DNA of 38,048 nt, taken from Ruminococcus sp. Lineage in GTDB: Bacteria; Bacillota_A; Clostridia; Oscillospirales; Ruminococcaceae. Shown piece after piece: positions 15,505 to 23,746 of the stretch. The notes below the pieces were generated by a model. It ran no database searches and was not told the DNA's origin. It worked only from the letters and a program-made list of their open reading frames with translations. The stretch is taken from positions 1 through 38,048 of the forward strand of contig NZ_JAIKXF010000095.1 in the NCBI RefSeq assembly GCF_024684275.1. The letters are read 5' to 3'. Within the stretch, counting starts at the first letter, position 1, and each line of letters starts with the position of its first letter. Position numbers and translations under genes: made by a program.

Positions 15505-17328
15505 TCAGGAGAGCCTCGGCTTTATATCAAAATGCTCCAGCCAGTGATCCAGCTGTATAAAAAAGGCTATGGTCTGGGGAAGATTCATCAGCTGACCGTA
15601 CCACTGAACGCGATCCTCATGGCGGAGAAGCTTTTCCAGCTCCTCACGCTTTACAAGCTGAGTCAGCCTTTCACCGCCCTCGTCCAGTATTGAGCGGAGC
15701 TTCGCCGTCACTCCCTCTAAAAACGCAGGATTATGGGTTTTCGGGTATGGGCTCTTTTTCCGCCACAGCACCTTATCAGGCAGCCATTCCTTCATAGCCT
15801 CGCGGAGAAGCCCCTTTTCCCTGCCCATGTAGTCCTTGTACTCCCACGGCACATTATAAAGATACTCTGCGATACGATAGTCACAGAAAGGCACACGCAC
15901 CTCAAGACCGCTGTACATGGACATTCTGTCCTTGCGGTCAAGAAGCGTCTGCATGAACCATTTAAAGTTCAGCTCCGTCATCTCGCGCATACGCGCTTCA
16001 AGAGGGCTGTCGCTTTCCAGCTTTTCGGCGCCGTCGGCGGTATTCCGATAGGCAGAGTAAACATAGTCCTCGGCATCTATCCGCTCAGCAAAATCATCAC
16101 AGAGGAATCTCTTGCGGTACGCCGTACTCTGCGCCCACGGGAAGCCGTCTGTCATGCGTATATCCTTATCCCTGTACCACGGATATCCGCCGAATATCTC
16201 ATCGGCGCACTCCCCCGAAAGAGCCACCGTGCCGTATTTCTTTATCTCGCGGCAGAAAAGCAGCAGAGATGCGTCAACGTCCGCCATACCGGGAAGCCCC
16301 CTTGCCTCCGTCGCTTCATCAAGGGCGTCGATAAGCTCGGGAGTATCCACCACCGTCCAGTGGTGGTCAGTCCCCAGATATTCAGCCATACAGGTGATGT
16401 ACTCAGGATCGCTGTTGGGTTGAAAACGACTCTTTTGGAAGTACCTGTCGTTGTCGAGGTAGTCCACGGAAAAGGTGCTGAGCCGTCTGCCCTGCTTTTT
16501 CAGCTCTGCCGCTGCAACAGAGGATATAAGGCTGGAATCCAGTCCTCCCGACAGGAATGTACACACAGGCACATCTGATACCAGCTGCCGCCTTATGGAG
16601 TCAAGCACCAGCTCGCGGACGTGCTCGGCGGTCTGCTCGAAGCTCTCATGGAGCTCATATGCCCTCAGCCGCCAGTATTCATGGAGCTTCAGCCCCTCTG
16701 CCGTGTAATATCCGCAGTATGCAGGGCGAACCTCCTCAACGCCGCGGATAACTCCGCAGCCCATAGACCGTCCCGGTGCCATGAGAAGAAGCTCCGCCGC
16801 ACCGTGCACATCTATCTCATGGGGGATCTCGGGGTGCTCCAGAAGTGCAGGAAGCTCCGAAGCAAAAATGAGCTTCTTGCCCGTATCATAGTAAAACAGC
16901 GGCTTAACGCCTATCCTGTCACGGGCAAGGAACAGGCGGTGCTCCTGCTCATCGTATACCGCAAATGCGAATATGCCGTTGAAGCGCTCCACACAGCCGC
17001 TGCCCCATTTTATGTAGCTTTTCAGCACCACCTCGGTGTCGGAACGGGTATCAAAATCGAAATCTCCGCTCAGCTCTCTGCGAAGCTCGTCGGTATTATA
17101 GAGCTCACCGTTATACACGATAGTATAGCCGCGGCAGCTCATGGGCTGGCGGCCTCCGTCGATGTCTATCACCGCAAGGCGTGTATGGATAAGAGCAGCC
17201 TCGCGGCTCATGAACATACCTCGCTGGTCGGGACCGCGCCGCAGCAGGGCACGCTGCATATTTTCGTAAACTTTCATATCCTCGCGCATATCATCTATGA
17301 AGCTGATTGCTCCTGCAATTCCGCACAT
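15505..17328 (-). CDS. asnB: Asparagine synthase (glutamine-hydrolysing)
   Basis: AsnB-type amidotransferase of 607 residues that makes asparagine from aspartate, ATP and glutamine. The start at 17328 is fixed by chemistry: the N-terminal nucleophile must be Cys2, giving MCGIAGAISF, and GGTGGAG lies upstream. The class II glutaminase domain (about 1-190) includes RGPDQRGMF and YNGELYN. The synthetase domain has the PP-loop SGGLDSSLISS (near 258-268) and later GECADEIFGGYPW. Length and motifs are complete. It is flanked upstream by one of the 135-bp inverted repeats, so its promoter is not obvious. Confidence 0.94.
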   Translation of the reverse strand: MCGIAGAISFIDDMREDMKVYENMQRALLRRGPDQRGMFMSREAALIHTRLAVIDIDGGRQPMSCRGYTIVYNGELYNTDELRRELSGDFDFDTRSDTEVVLKSYIKWGSGCVERFNGIFAFAVYDEQEHRLFLARDRIGVKPLFYYDTGKKLIFASELPALLEHPEIPHEIDVHGAAELLLMAPGRSMGCGVIRGVEEVRPAYCGYYTAEGLKLHEYWRLRAYELHESFEQTAEHVRELVLDSIRRQLVSDVPVCTFLSGGLDSSLISSVAAAELKKQGRRLSTFSVDYLDNDRYFQKSRFQPNSDPEYITCMAEYLGTDHHWTVVDTPELIDALDEATEARGLPGMADVDASLLLFCREIKKYGTVALSGECADEIFGGYPWYRDKDIRMTDGFPWAQSTAYRKRFLCDDFAERIDAEDYVYSAYRNTADGAEKLESDSPLEARMREMTELNFKWFMQTLLDRKDRMSMYSGLEVRVPFCDYRIAEYLYNVPWEYKDYMGREKGLLREAMKEWLPDKVLWRKKSPYPKTHNPAFLEGVTAKLRSILDEGGERLTQLVKREELEKLLRHEDRVQWYGQLMNLPQTIAFFIQLDHWLEHFDIKPRLS

Positions 17329-17368
17329 AATGTTCTCCACCGCTTTACAGCATACGGCACGCTGAGAT

Positions 17369-17503
17369 AAATCATAATTTAACGCCTTTGGCGTCCCGAA
17401 AAATTGTTATTGTAGGGGCGAACATTGTTCGCCCGTGTCAAAATTGATGTGTATGTTTGCGGGCGCACATTGTGCGCCCCTACATCATTAAATTTTGATT
17501 TAC
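17369..17503 (+). repeat. 135-bp inverted repeat, copy 1
   Basis: This copy is 134/135 identical to the reverse complement of 19636-19770 (the single difference is ATTGTTATT versus ATTGGTATT). It contains ACGCCTTTGGCGT, GGGCGAACATTGTTCGCCC and GGGCGCACATTGTGCGCCC palindromes, and is bounded by AAATCAT and TTTTGATTTAC. Together the copies bracket the cca-pflA pair. Confidence 0.95.
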
Positions 17504-17514
17504 CACAGTATATG

Positions 17515-17543
17515 AAAAAGACCTCTGATGTGTGTCAGAGGTC
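17515..17543 (-). terminator. Terminator of cca-pflA
   Basis: On minus GACCTCTGA / TCAGAGGTC form a 9-bp stem with a 6-nt loop, followed directly by TTTTTC. It lies 11 nt after the pflA stop. Confidence 0.88.
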
Positions 17544-17553
17544 CATGTATATT

Positions 17554-18297
17554 TCATTTCTGTTTGTGAAGTCCTGATTTTATGCCGTCAATTATGGTAT
17601 TCCGAGCCTTTATGGCTTCCTCCTTAGTCAGGGGCGGAGTATCTCCCAGCGGATACTCTATGCCAAGCTCCTCATACTTATGCCTTGCCATATCATGATA
17701 CGGCAGAACGTCCAGTGCTTTCAGATTGCTCAGTGTGGAAAGGTACTCACCGAGAGCGAACAGCTCCTCATACTTGTCCGTGATATTCGGAACTACCACA
17801 TGGCGTATCCAGACGGGTATCCCCAGGTCGCGGATATGCTCCGCAAAGGCAAGTATATTGCGGTTTCCTATGCCCGTCAGCTCCCTGTGGCAATCGTTGT
17901 CGATATGCTTTATGTCCAGCATTACAAGGTCGGTATATTTCAGCACCTCGTCTATTTTCTCATGAGAATCGGGATTATAGACTCCTGCCGACGTGTCAAG
18001 GCAGGTATGGACGCCCTTTTCCTTGGCAAGGCGGAAAAGCTCCGCTAAGAACTCGGGCTGTGCAAGGGGTTCGCCCCCTGTTGCCGTGATACCGCCTGAT
18101 TTCAGGAACTCCTTGTAGGAATCGTACTCCCTCATAAGGTCCTCAGCAGTACGCTCCGTACCGCCAGAAAAGTCCCATGTATCGGGGTTGTGGCAATACT
18201 TGCACCTCATGGGACAGCCCTGAAAAAACACCACGAACCTTATACCGGGACCGTCAACCGTGCCGAAGCTCTCCGTTGAATGTATGCGTCCTTTCAT
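17554..18297 (-). CDS. pflA: Pyruvate formate-lyase activating enzyme
   Basis: A radical-SAM activase of 247 residues that installs the glycyl radical on pyruvate formate-lyase. The SAM cluster motif is CPMRCKYCHNPDTW (near 27-40), preceded by the family opening GRIHSTESFGTVDGPGIRFV. The central TGGEPLAQPEF and the CLDTSAG segments are typical. The ATG at 18297 is fixed by a 4-nt ATGA overlap with the cca stop codon and an AGAGG ribosome site. No pfl gene is in the window, so its partner is encoded elsewhere. Association with cca is unusual and may reflect local rearrangement. Confidence 0.92.
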   Translation of the reverse strand: MKGRIHSTESFGTVDGPGIRFVVFFQGCPMRCKYCHNPDTWDFSGGTERTAEDLMREYDSYKEFLKSGGITATGGEPLAQPEFLAELFRLAKEKGVHTCLDTSAGVYNPDSHEKIDEVLKYTDLVMLDIKHIDNDCHRELTGIGNRNILAFAEHIRDLGIPVWIRHVVVPNITDKYEELFALGEYLSTLSNLKALDVLPYHDMARHKYEELGIEYPLGDTPPLTKEEAIKARNTIIDGIKSGLHKQK

Positions 18298-19619
18298 TTT
18301 CTGCACCTCTGTTCTGCGAATTTGAGCAGCTCCGCCCTATCATTGGGGAGCTCCTCCTCCATGACAAGCTCCAGCATTTCACGCTGTATCTCGCCTATTT
18401 CCGCGCCTTTAAGTCCCAGTGCCGCAAGCTCCGAGCCCGTCACCGCAAGTCCGCGAATGCTTCTGCACTCGTCCTTTTCGACAATTTCATGACCTATCCC
18501 GATAAGCTGGTCGAAGAAGATATTTTCCGCCAGCACGAATTCATTCTTTGCAGAATTATCGCACTTCTTCATCTCCATAAGCTCAAAAAACAGCTCGTCG
18601 CCTATTTTGCACATCATCTTCCTGACATCGGTCTTATTGCGGAGCTTCTTGCTGTGATTGGCGATAAGCGCCGCAGTATAAGCGATAGTCTTGTTATCGC
18701 AGTGCAGTCGCTTCAAAATTTCCGAGGTCATGTCCGCGCCCACACGGTCATGCTGCTTGAAATGCCCCCTTCCCGTTTCATCAAGCTTCATGCAGGCAGG
18801 CTTGCCAATATCATGGTAAAGCAGAGCCCTGCGAAGCTTTAAATTCTCAGCAGGAGCTGCCGCCAATGCGCGGACAGTGTGCTCCCAGACGTCGTACCTA
18901 TGGTACGGTGAACGCTGGTCGAGACCTATACTCGGCTGAAATTCAGGAATAACAGCGGTTATAACATCGCTGTACTCCAGAAGCACGTCCACAGCATTCC
19001 TGCCGCAGATAAGCTTGTCTATCTCATCGCGGATACGCTCAGATGAAATATTCCGAAGGTCAGACCTCATACCGTGAACAACCTCAGCAGTAGCCTCGTC
19101 AATTGTAAAGCCAAGCTGTGACGAGAAACGGACAGCTCTCAGGATACGCAGAGCGTCCTCAGAGAAGCGCTCATGCGGAACTCCCACACAACGAATGATC
19201 CCTGCTTCCATATCTGCTCTTCCGCCGAAAGGATCGACGATATTGCCGCGTCTGTCCATAGCAACGGCATTTACTGTAAAATCGCGCCGTGCAAGGTCGT
19301 CACCTATATCCGCAGTAAATCTCACCTCATCGGGACGGCGGTGATCGGTGTACTCCCCGTCTATGCGATATGTAGTGATCTCAAAGGACTCGCCGCCGCA
19401 GAGAACAGTTACCGTGCCGTGCTTTATTCCCGTAGGAATGACCTTATATCCGCTGAAAACCGCTAACATCTGCTCAGGTAGAGCGTTTGTTGTAATGTCG
19501 ATGTCATTGCATTTGCGTCCCATAATGCCGTCGCGGACACAGCCGCCCACCATATATGCCTCAAAGCCGTGATTTTCCAGCTCTGTCAGTATTTTTTCAG
19601 TATTAGCACCTATTGTCAA
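18294..19619 (-). CDS. cca: CCA tRNA nucleotidyltransferase
   Basis: The enzyme (441 residues) adds or repairs the 3' CCA of tRNA. Motif A is GGCVRDGIMGRKCNDIDITT (about 23-42), with RRDFTVNAVAMDR after it and ERIRDEIDKLI for primer and nucleotide recognition. An HD-type region follows (YHRYDVWEHTVRAL, then LLYHDIGKP). The start is TTG at 19619 behind AAAGGAG, which immediately abuts the 135-bp repeat at 19636-19770. pflA is translationally coupled downstream. Confidence 0.93.
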   Translation of the reverse strand: MTIGANTEKILTELENHGFEAYMVGGCVRDGIMGRKCNDIDITTNALPEQMLAVFSGYKVIPTGIKHGTVTVLCGGESFEITTYRIDGEYTDHRRPDEVRFTADIGDDLARRDFTVNAVAMDRRGNIVDPFGGRADMEAGIIRCVGVPHERFSEDALRILRAVRFSSQLGFTIDEATAEVVHGMRSDLRNISSERIRDEIDKLICGRNAVDVLLEYSDVITAVIPEFQPSIGLDQRSPYHRYDVWEHTVRALAAAPAENLKLRRALLYHDIGKPACMKLDETGRGHFKQHDRVGADMTSEILKRLHCDNKTIAYTAALIANHSKKLRNKTDVRKMMCKIGDELFFELMEMKKCDNSAKNEFVLAENIFFDQLIGIGHEIVEKDECRSIRGLAVTGSELAALGLKGAEIGEIQREMLELVMEEELPNDRAELLKFAEQRCRK

Positions 19620-19635
19620 GGCAGCCTCTCCTTTC

Positions 19636-19770
19636 GTAAATCAAAATTTAATGATGTAGGGGCGCACAATGTGCGCCCGCAAACATACACATCAATTTTG
19701 ACACGGGCGAACAATGTTCGCCCCTACAATACCAATTTTTCGGGACGCCAAAGGCGTTAAATTATGATTT
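19636..19770 (-). repeat. 135-bp inverted repeat, copy 2
   Basis: Reverse-complement copy of 17369-17503 with one mismatch. Its distal end encodes the last sense codons and the TAA stop of the galactokinase-like gene (19762), and its proximal end lies 17 bp from the cca start. The ~2.1 kb between the copies contains only cca and pflA. Confidence 0.95.
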
Positions 19771-21048
19771 TAGCTCATATCCTCCTACAGGGCGCACAGT
19801 CAGCACGTAGCAGCTGCCCTCGCCGAATATGCGCTCCATTTCCGCAGCGTAGTCCGCCGCAAGGTACGTCGGCACGAATGCCTGTATCGTTCCTGCAAAA
19901 CCGCCGCCGTGAACTCTCACCGCGCCGCTTTCACCCAAAAATCGCTTGCTCAGCATTATCCCCAGCGGTATCTGCTGACACTGAGGAGATCTGCTCGAAT
20001 AAAGATTTTGCAGCAGCTCTGCCGAGGAAGTCCCCGACTCATTCACAAGCTCAAAAAACCGCTCTGTATCGCCCTCTGCAAGAGCCTGAGCCTCCTCAGC
20101 GGCACGTCTGTTCTCAGCAAAGAAATGCGCAGCACGAAGCAGCTCTCTGTCGGTACAGCTCCCGCGGAGCTCAGGCAGCTTTTCAAAGAACTCATCTTCA
20201 TCGGCTTCACGGAGGAATCCGCAGCCCATAGCCTCAGCAACGTGCTTCATCTCTGCGGAAACAGCGCTATACTCGTCGGAGAGGTCAGCGTGACTGCCGC
20301 CTGTATCGGTAATGCACACCGAGTAGCCTGCCTTTTCAAAGTCAAAATCCACATTGGTTATCTTCGGTTTATCGGGCTCAGCAAAATCAATTGAAACAAA
20401 GCCCCCTGCGGCACAGACGGTCTGGTCCATGAGACCGCTTGCCTTGCCGAAGAAGACGTTTTCCGCATACTGGCTTATTTTAGCCAGCTCCGCAGGCTCG
20501 GTCTGTCCGCCGTTGTACTGCTCATTTATAATAGCTGCGATAAGCACTTCAAATGCCGCCGATGACGAAAGTCCGCTTCCGCTGAGCACATCAGAGGTCA
20601 TATATGCGTCAAATCCGCCTATTTTCACGCCCATATCCGTAAACTTTCCTGCGATACCGCGGATAAGAGCCGCAGAAGTCCCCTTTTCCTCCTCTTTTGC
20701 GTCAAGCTCGTCAAGCGAGACCACATTCTGAGGGTAGCCCTCTGAGGTCACGCGGATAACGCCCTCATCGTTAAAGCTGACGATAGCAATTATATCGAGA
20801 CTTACCGCTGCTGCGAGAACGCAGCCGTGCTGGTGGTCGGTGTGATTTCCGCCCACCTCAGTACGTCCCGAAGCCGAATAAACGTGTATCTCGCCGCACT
20901 CGGGACAGAGCCTCGAAAAGCTCTCCGCCGCACTGAGATAACGTGCTCTTGCTCGTAATACAGCTTTTTCACTGCTGCCGTAAAGCTTACTGAGCTGCTC
21001 GTCGAAGGCTCCGTTTGATATTCCGTTTATAAGGTCATAAAAGTTCAT
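19762..21048 (-). CDS. Galactokinase-like GHMP kinase
   Basis: The product has 428 residues. It has the GHMP fold: a sugar-binding N-terminal motif GRTEVGGNHTDHQHG (near 43-57), the ATP loop SGSGLSSSAAFEVL (near 153-166) and the C-terminal VHGGGFAGTIQAF. Canonical galactokinase has GEHTDY where this one has GNHTDH, a variant common in Clostridia annotated as galactokinase; the substrate could be galactose or another sugar. ATG 21048 follows AAAGGAG with 8 nt spacing; a GTG two codons earlier is too close. The last two codons and stop come from the inverted repeat. It is divergent from the GH130 gene. Confidence 0.8.
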   Translation of the reverse strand: MNFYDLINGISNGAFDEQLSKLYGSSEKAVLRARARYLSAAESFSRLCPECGEIHVYSASGRTEVGGNHTDHQHGCVLAAAVSLDIIAIVSFNDEGVIRVTSEGYPQNVVSLDELDAKEEEKGTSAALIRGIAGKFTDMGVKIGGFDAYMTSDVLSGSGLSSSAAFEVLIAAIINEQYNGGQTEPAELAKISQYAENVFFGKASGLMDQTVCAAGGFVSIDFAEPDKPKITNVDFDFEKAGYSVCITDTGGSHADLSDEYSAVSAEMKHVAEAMGCGFLREADEDEFFEKLPELRGSCTDRELLRAAHFFAENRRAAEEAQALAEGDTERFFELVNESGTSSAELLQNLYSSRSPQCQQIPLGIMLSKRFLGESGAVRVHGGGFAGTIQAFVPTYLAADYAAEMERIFGEGSCYVLTVRPVGGYELKS

Positions 21049-21142
21049 ACCCACAGCTCCTTTTAAGTTATGATTTAAGGTGATATTTTATTTTTAAGGG
21101 CATCTCAGCAGCCGTATGCAGTCGGTTATTGAGAACGTATTA

Positions 21143-21148
21143 ATTATA
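21143..21148 (-). promoter_or_regulatory. Candidate -10 box of the galactokinase-like gene
   Basis: A TATAAT (minus) lies ~95 bp upstream of the ATG at 21048, with only a weak -35 (TAGAAT) 17 bp further up. Assigned by position and box only. Confidence 0.4.
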
Positions 21149-21256
21149 CACCTATCCGGCGAAACATTCTATACTTTTATGTGAATTTTGATGTGTAGAA
21201 TTACAGGCTGGAGAATAGTGCATTTTCACGAATTTACTTAAATTTTGCCAAAGCTA

Positions 21257-21285
21257 TTGACTTAATAAGCTTTATGCGCTATAAT
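21257..21285 (+). promoter_or_regulatory. Sigma-A promoter of the GH130 gene
   Basis: TTGACT (21257-21262) and TATAAT (21280-21285) with a 17 bp spacer. Predicted start near 21292, leaving a short ~30 nt leader with AAAGGAG before the ATG at 21323. Confidence 0.88.
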
Positions 21286-21322
21286 TTAATTAATCCATAC
21301 TAAAGGATTAAAGGAGTTTGCT

Positions 21323-22342
21323 ATGGCGGATATTAAAATTATCGGAGCAGACCTGCCCTCAATACCGTGGCAGGACAAGCCTCAAGGCTGCACATCTCCA
21401 CTCTGGAGATACACTGCGAATCCCATTATCGGCAGAAATCCACTGCCCGAGGTGGCAAGGATATTCAACAGCGCAGTTATGCCCTACAAAGACGGATATA
21501 TAGGCGTATTCCGCGGAGAGCAGCGCAACGGTATCCCTCACATCTATCTCGGCAGGAGCAAGGACGCTCTGCACTGGGAGTTCGACCCGGAAAAGATACC
21601 CTTCACCAATAAAAACGGCGAGCCTTTCATGCCGCCCTATGCCTATGATCCGAGGCTTGTAAAGGTGGAGGACACATATTACATAATGTGGTGTCAGGAC
21701 GCATACGGACCTACTATAGGCATTGCCAAGACCCTCGATTTCAAGCGGTTTGAGAGAATTGAGAACCCATATCTCCCCTACAACCGCAACGCCGTGCTTT
21801 TCCCTCGGAAGATAAACGGCAATTATGTTATGCTGTCACGTCCCTGTGACAACGGTCATACCGCTTTCGGCGACATTTTCCTCTCAGAGAGCCCCGATAT
21901 GGAGTTCTGGGGACGTCACCGCCATGTCATGGGACGTTCTGACAACTGGTGGGAAAATCTTAAAATAGGCGGCGGCGCAGCTCCTATCGAGACCGACAAA
22001 GGCTGGCTGCTGTTCTATCACGGAGTTGTCAACACCTGCAACGGATATGTTTACAGCATAGGCGGAGCTATACTCGACATTGACCAGCCCTCACGAGTGC
22101 TTCACCGCTGTGAGAACTATCTCCTCGCACCCGAAACGGAGTATGAGGAGCGCGGATTCGTGCCCAATGTATGCTTCCCATGCGCCGCACTTACTGACGC
22201 AGCTTCCGGACGTATTGCCCTTTATTACGGCTGTGCCGACAGCTATGTGGGCGTCGCTTTCACTACCATAAGCGAAGTGTACGACTATATACTTGCTCAC
22301 GACAAGCTCCAGCCGGGGGACGATTTATCCGGCATAAGATAA
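21323..22342 (+). CDS. GH130 beta-mannoside phosphorylase
   Basis: A five-bladed beta-propeller of 339 residues of family GH130, which cleaves beta-1,4-mannosyl linkages with phosphate to give mannose 1-phosphate. The catalytic Asp is D109 in PYAYDPRLVK; ARIFNSAV, LGRSKDALHW and GGGAAPIETDKGWLLFYHGV are family segments. The length matches the shorter GH130_2 group, which includes R. albus RaMP2 acting on mannooligosaccharides; subgroup is inferred from length and pattern. No signal peptide is present, so it acts on imported oligosaccharides. No mannan transporter is adjacent. A terminator follows immediately. Confidence 0.88.
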   Translation: MADIKIIGADLPSIPWQDKPQGCTSPLWRYTANPIIGRNPLPEVARIFNSAVMPYKDGYIGVFRGEQRNGIPHIYLGRSKDALHWEFDPEKIPFTNKNGEPFMPPYAYDPRLVKVEDTYYIMWCQDAYGPTIGIAKTLDFKRFERIENPYLPYNRNAVLFPRKINGNYVMLSRPCDNGHTAFGDIFLSESPDMEFWGRHRHVMGRSDNWWENLKIGGGAAPIETDKGWLLFYHGVVNTCNGYVYSIGGAILDIDQPSRVLHRCENYLLAPETEYEERGFVPNVCFPCAALTDAASGRIALYYGCADSYVGVAFTTISEVYDYILAHDKLQPGDDLSGIR

Positions 22343-22352
22343 TGTACTTTTC

Positions 22353-22389
22353 GAGCCTTCGGACATTGTTCCGAAGGCTCTTTGCTTTA
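22353..22389 (+). terminator. Terminator of the GH130 gene
   Basis: An 11-bp perfect stem (GAGCCTTCGGA / TCCGAAGGCTC) with a 6-nt loop is followed by TTTGCTTTAT. Confidence 0.85.
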
Positions 22390-23379
22390 TCAGTAATAGC
22401 TGTTTGCAGCTTTTTTATCCTTATGTATCCATATGGGCAGCAGGATAGCGGTCAGTATCACTGCGCAAATAATAGTGTAAAGAATGACTCCCTTTATGTA
22501 GTTGAAATGCAGAGCAAATACCATCGCACTGCCGTTGGTAGTTTCAACGTGCTTTGAGGTAAAACTCGCAAAGCCATAGATTGTTTTGTCAACTCTCTGG
22601 GCACTCTTTGAAAAATCAGCTTCCTTCATAAGCTTCATGGCTGTCTTATCAGTCTTCAGCTTACCGTCGTACACATCTTTCATCTTCTTGCACAATGATG
22701 TGGAAGAATTTCTCATCTGTTCGTTCAATTCGATCATATCATAAACGTAAATGCTGTCGTCTTTGATTATCTCGCCCTCACACGGAAACTCAAAGCTCTG
22801 TACGGCATTTTTATCCAGATCGAGTAATGTCATTTTTTTAGGTCTGACAATATAGTCCTCGTCGACTGAATACTCGTCCAGCCTTATAGAGTCGTACTGC
22901 TTTTTCTCAAGGGTGCTGTACAGCTCCCTTGCATTGCTCTGAGCGCAAAGCTCCTTAACGTCAATAATCCCCACAGGGAACTTTATATAATCCGTTTTAG
23001 AGCCTCTGTCCTCATAAGCGATATTGAATATTCCCGATGACACCTGAGTTGTGCCGTCCTTATCAAAGAACACCACAGACTGCTCCATAGTGAAGTTGAG
23101 GAACAGGAAATTATATCCGAACTTTGTGTGATTATAAATCCTGCCGTCACTGAGGATAGTGCGGACCGCAAGTCCCGAAAGCCCGTTGGCCTTTCCGTCG
23201 TTTTCCTCTCTAAATGTCGGGTGAAGGATCATTTCAGTTCTTTTCGAGTAGCCGCTCATTGAATTGATCAGATTCTCTGCTCCAACGCGCTTGACAATAA
23301 ATGCTCCTGCCGCATTGATAAGTAATTCCAGCACCAGCATAATGGACAGCCAGAGTACAGCTCGTTTTATTATCTTCAC
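22390..23379 (-). CDS. Unrecognised two-transmembrane protein
   Basis: The product has 329 residues, GTG start behind AAAGGGGA. I do not recognise the family. An N-terminal membrane segment (VLWLSIMLVLELLINAAGAFIV, about 8-29) and a C-terminal one (GVILYTIICAVILTAILLPI, about 294-314) bracket a ~260-residue domain that would lie outside the cell, with a short charged tail. The ectodomain contains no Cys pairs or enzyme motif I know; it is rich in beta-type segments (AVRTILSDGRIYNHTKFGYN, VVFFDKDGTTQVSSGIFNIA). It has its own strong promoter and no partners. A sensor-like ectodomain or envelope-stress role would fit but is speculation. Confidence 0.75.
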   Translation of the reverse strand: MKIIKRAVLWLSIMLVLELLINAAGAFIVKRVGAENLINSMSGYSKRTEMILHPTFREENDGKANGLSGLAVRTILSDGRIYNHTKFGYNFLFLNFTMEQSVVFFDKDGTTQVSSGIFNIAYEDRGSKTDYIKFPVGIIDVKELCAQSNARELYSTLEKKQYDSIRLDEYSVDEDYIVRPKKMTLLDLDKNAVQSFEFPCEGEIIKDDSIYVYDMIELNEQMRNSSTSLCKKMKDVYDGKLKTDKTAMKLMKEADFSKSAQRVDKTIYGFASFTSKHVETTNGSAMVFALHFNYIKGVILYTIICAVILTAILLPIWIHKDKKAANSYY

Positions 23380-23422
23380 ATCAATATTCCCCTTTCGCGG
23401 TAAAACCTAATATCATAAAATG

Positions 23423-23451
23423 ATTATATATTATTTTTTTATTAAAGTCAA
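23423..23451 (-). promoter_or_regulatory. Sigma-A promoter of the two-TM protein
   Basis: TTGACT (23446-23451) and TATAAT (23423-23428) on minus with a 17 bp A-rich spacer, ~44 bp upstream of the GTG start. Confidence 0.85.
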
Positions 23452-23657
23452 GCAGACAACACGTCGGACCAAAAATGATCTTTTTTACGGTATAAGCCCT
23501 TTTGGCTTCGTCATTTTTACTAAGGGGTTATCCGTCAAATTGATGAAAAAGCGATAATTTCATTGTGATTATGTACAAAACCGAGCGTTAAAAATTGTCT
23601 GCAATGTACTATACTTGCGAATTTCACTGTGTTATTCTTCATTTCCGCAAAAAATAC

Positions 23658-23686
23658 TTGCAGTTTTTTGTGAAATATGATAAAAT
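23658..23686 (+). promoter_or_regulatory. Sigma-A promoter of the Ddl-like gene
   Basis: TTGCAG (23658-23663) and TAAAAT (23681-23686) with a 17 bp spacer. The rest of the ~370 bp divergent spacer (23380-23746) holds a small AAGCC/GGCTT stem near 23497 and no ORF I can support. Confidence 0.65.
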
Positions 23687-23746
23687 ATAGTGATACTTGA
23701 AAATGACAAGAAAAAATACAGAGTACTATATATAAAGGAGACGCAT

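Noticed and set aside
17405..17460. TTGACA plus TACAAT on minus within the 135-bp repeat as an asnB promoter
   Set aside because: The spacer is 21 bp, too long for a sigma-A promoter, and the boxes overlap a strong palindrome.
17504..19635. Composite transposon carrying cca-pflA
   Set aside because: No transposase or target-site duplication is seen; the flanking repeats are short, palindromic and non-coding.
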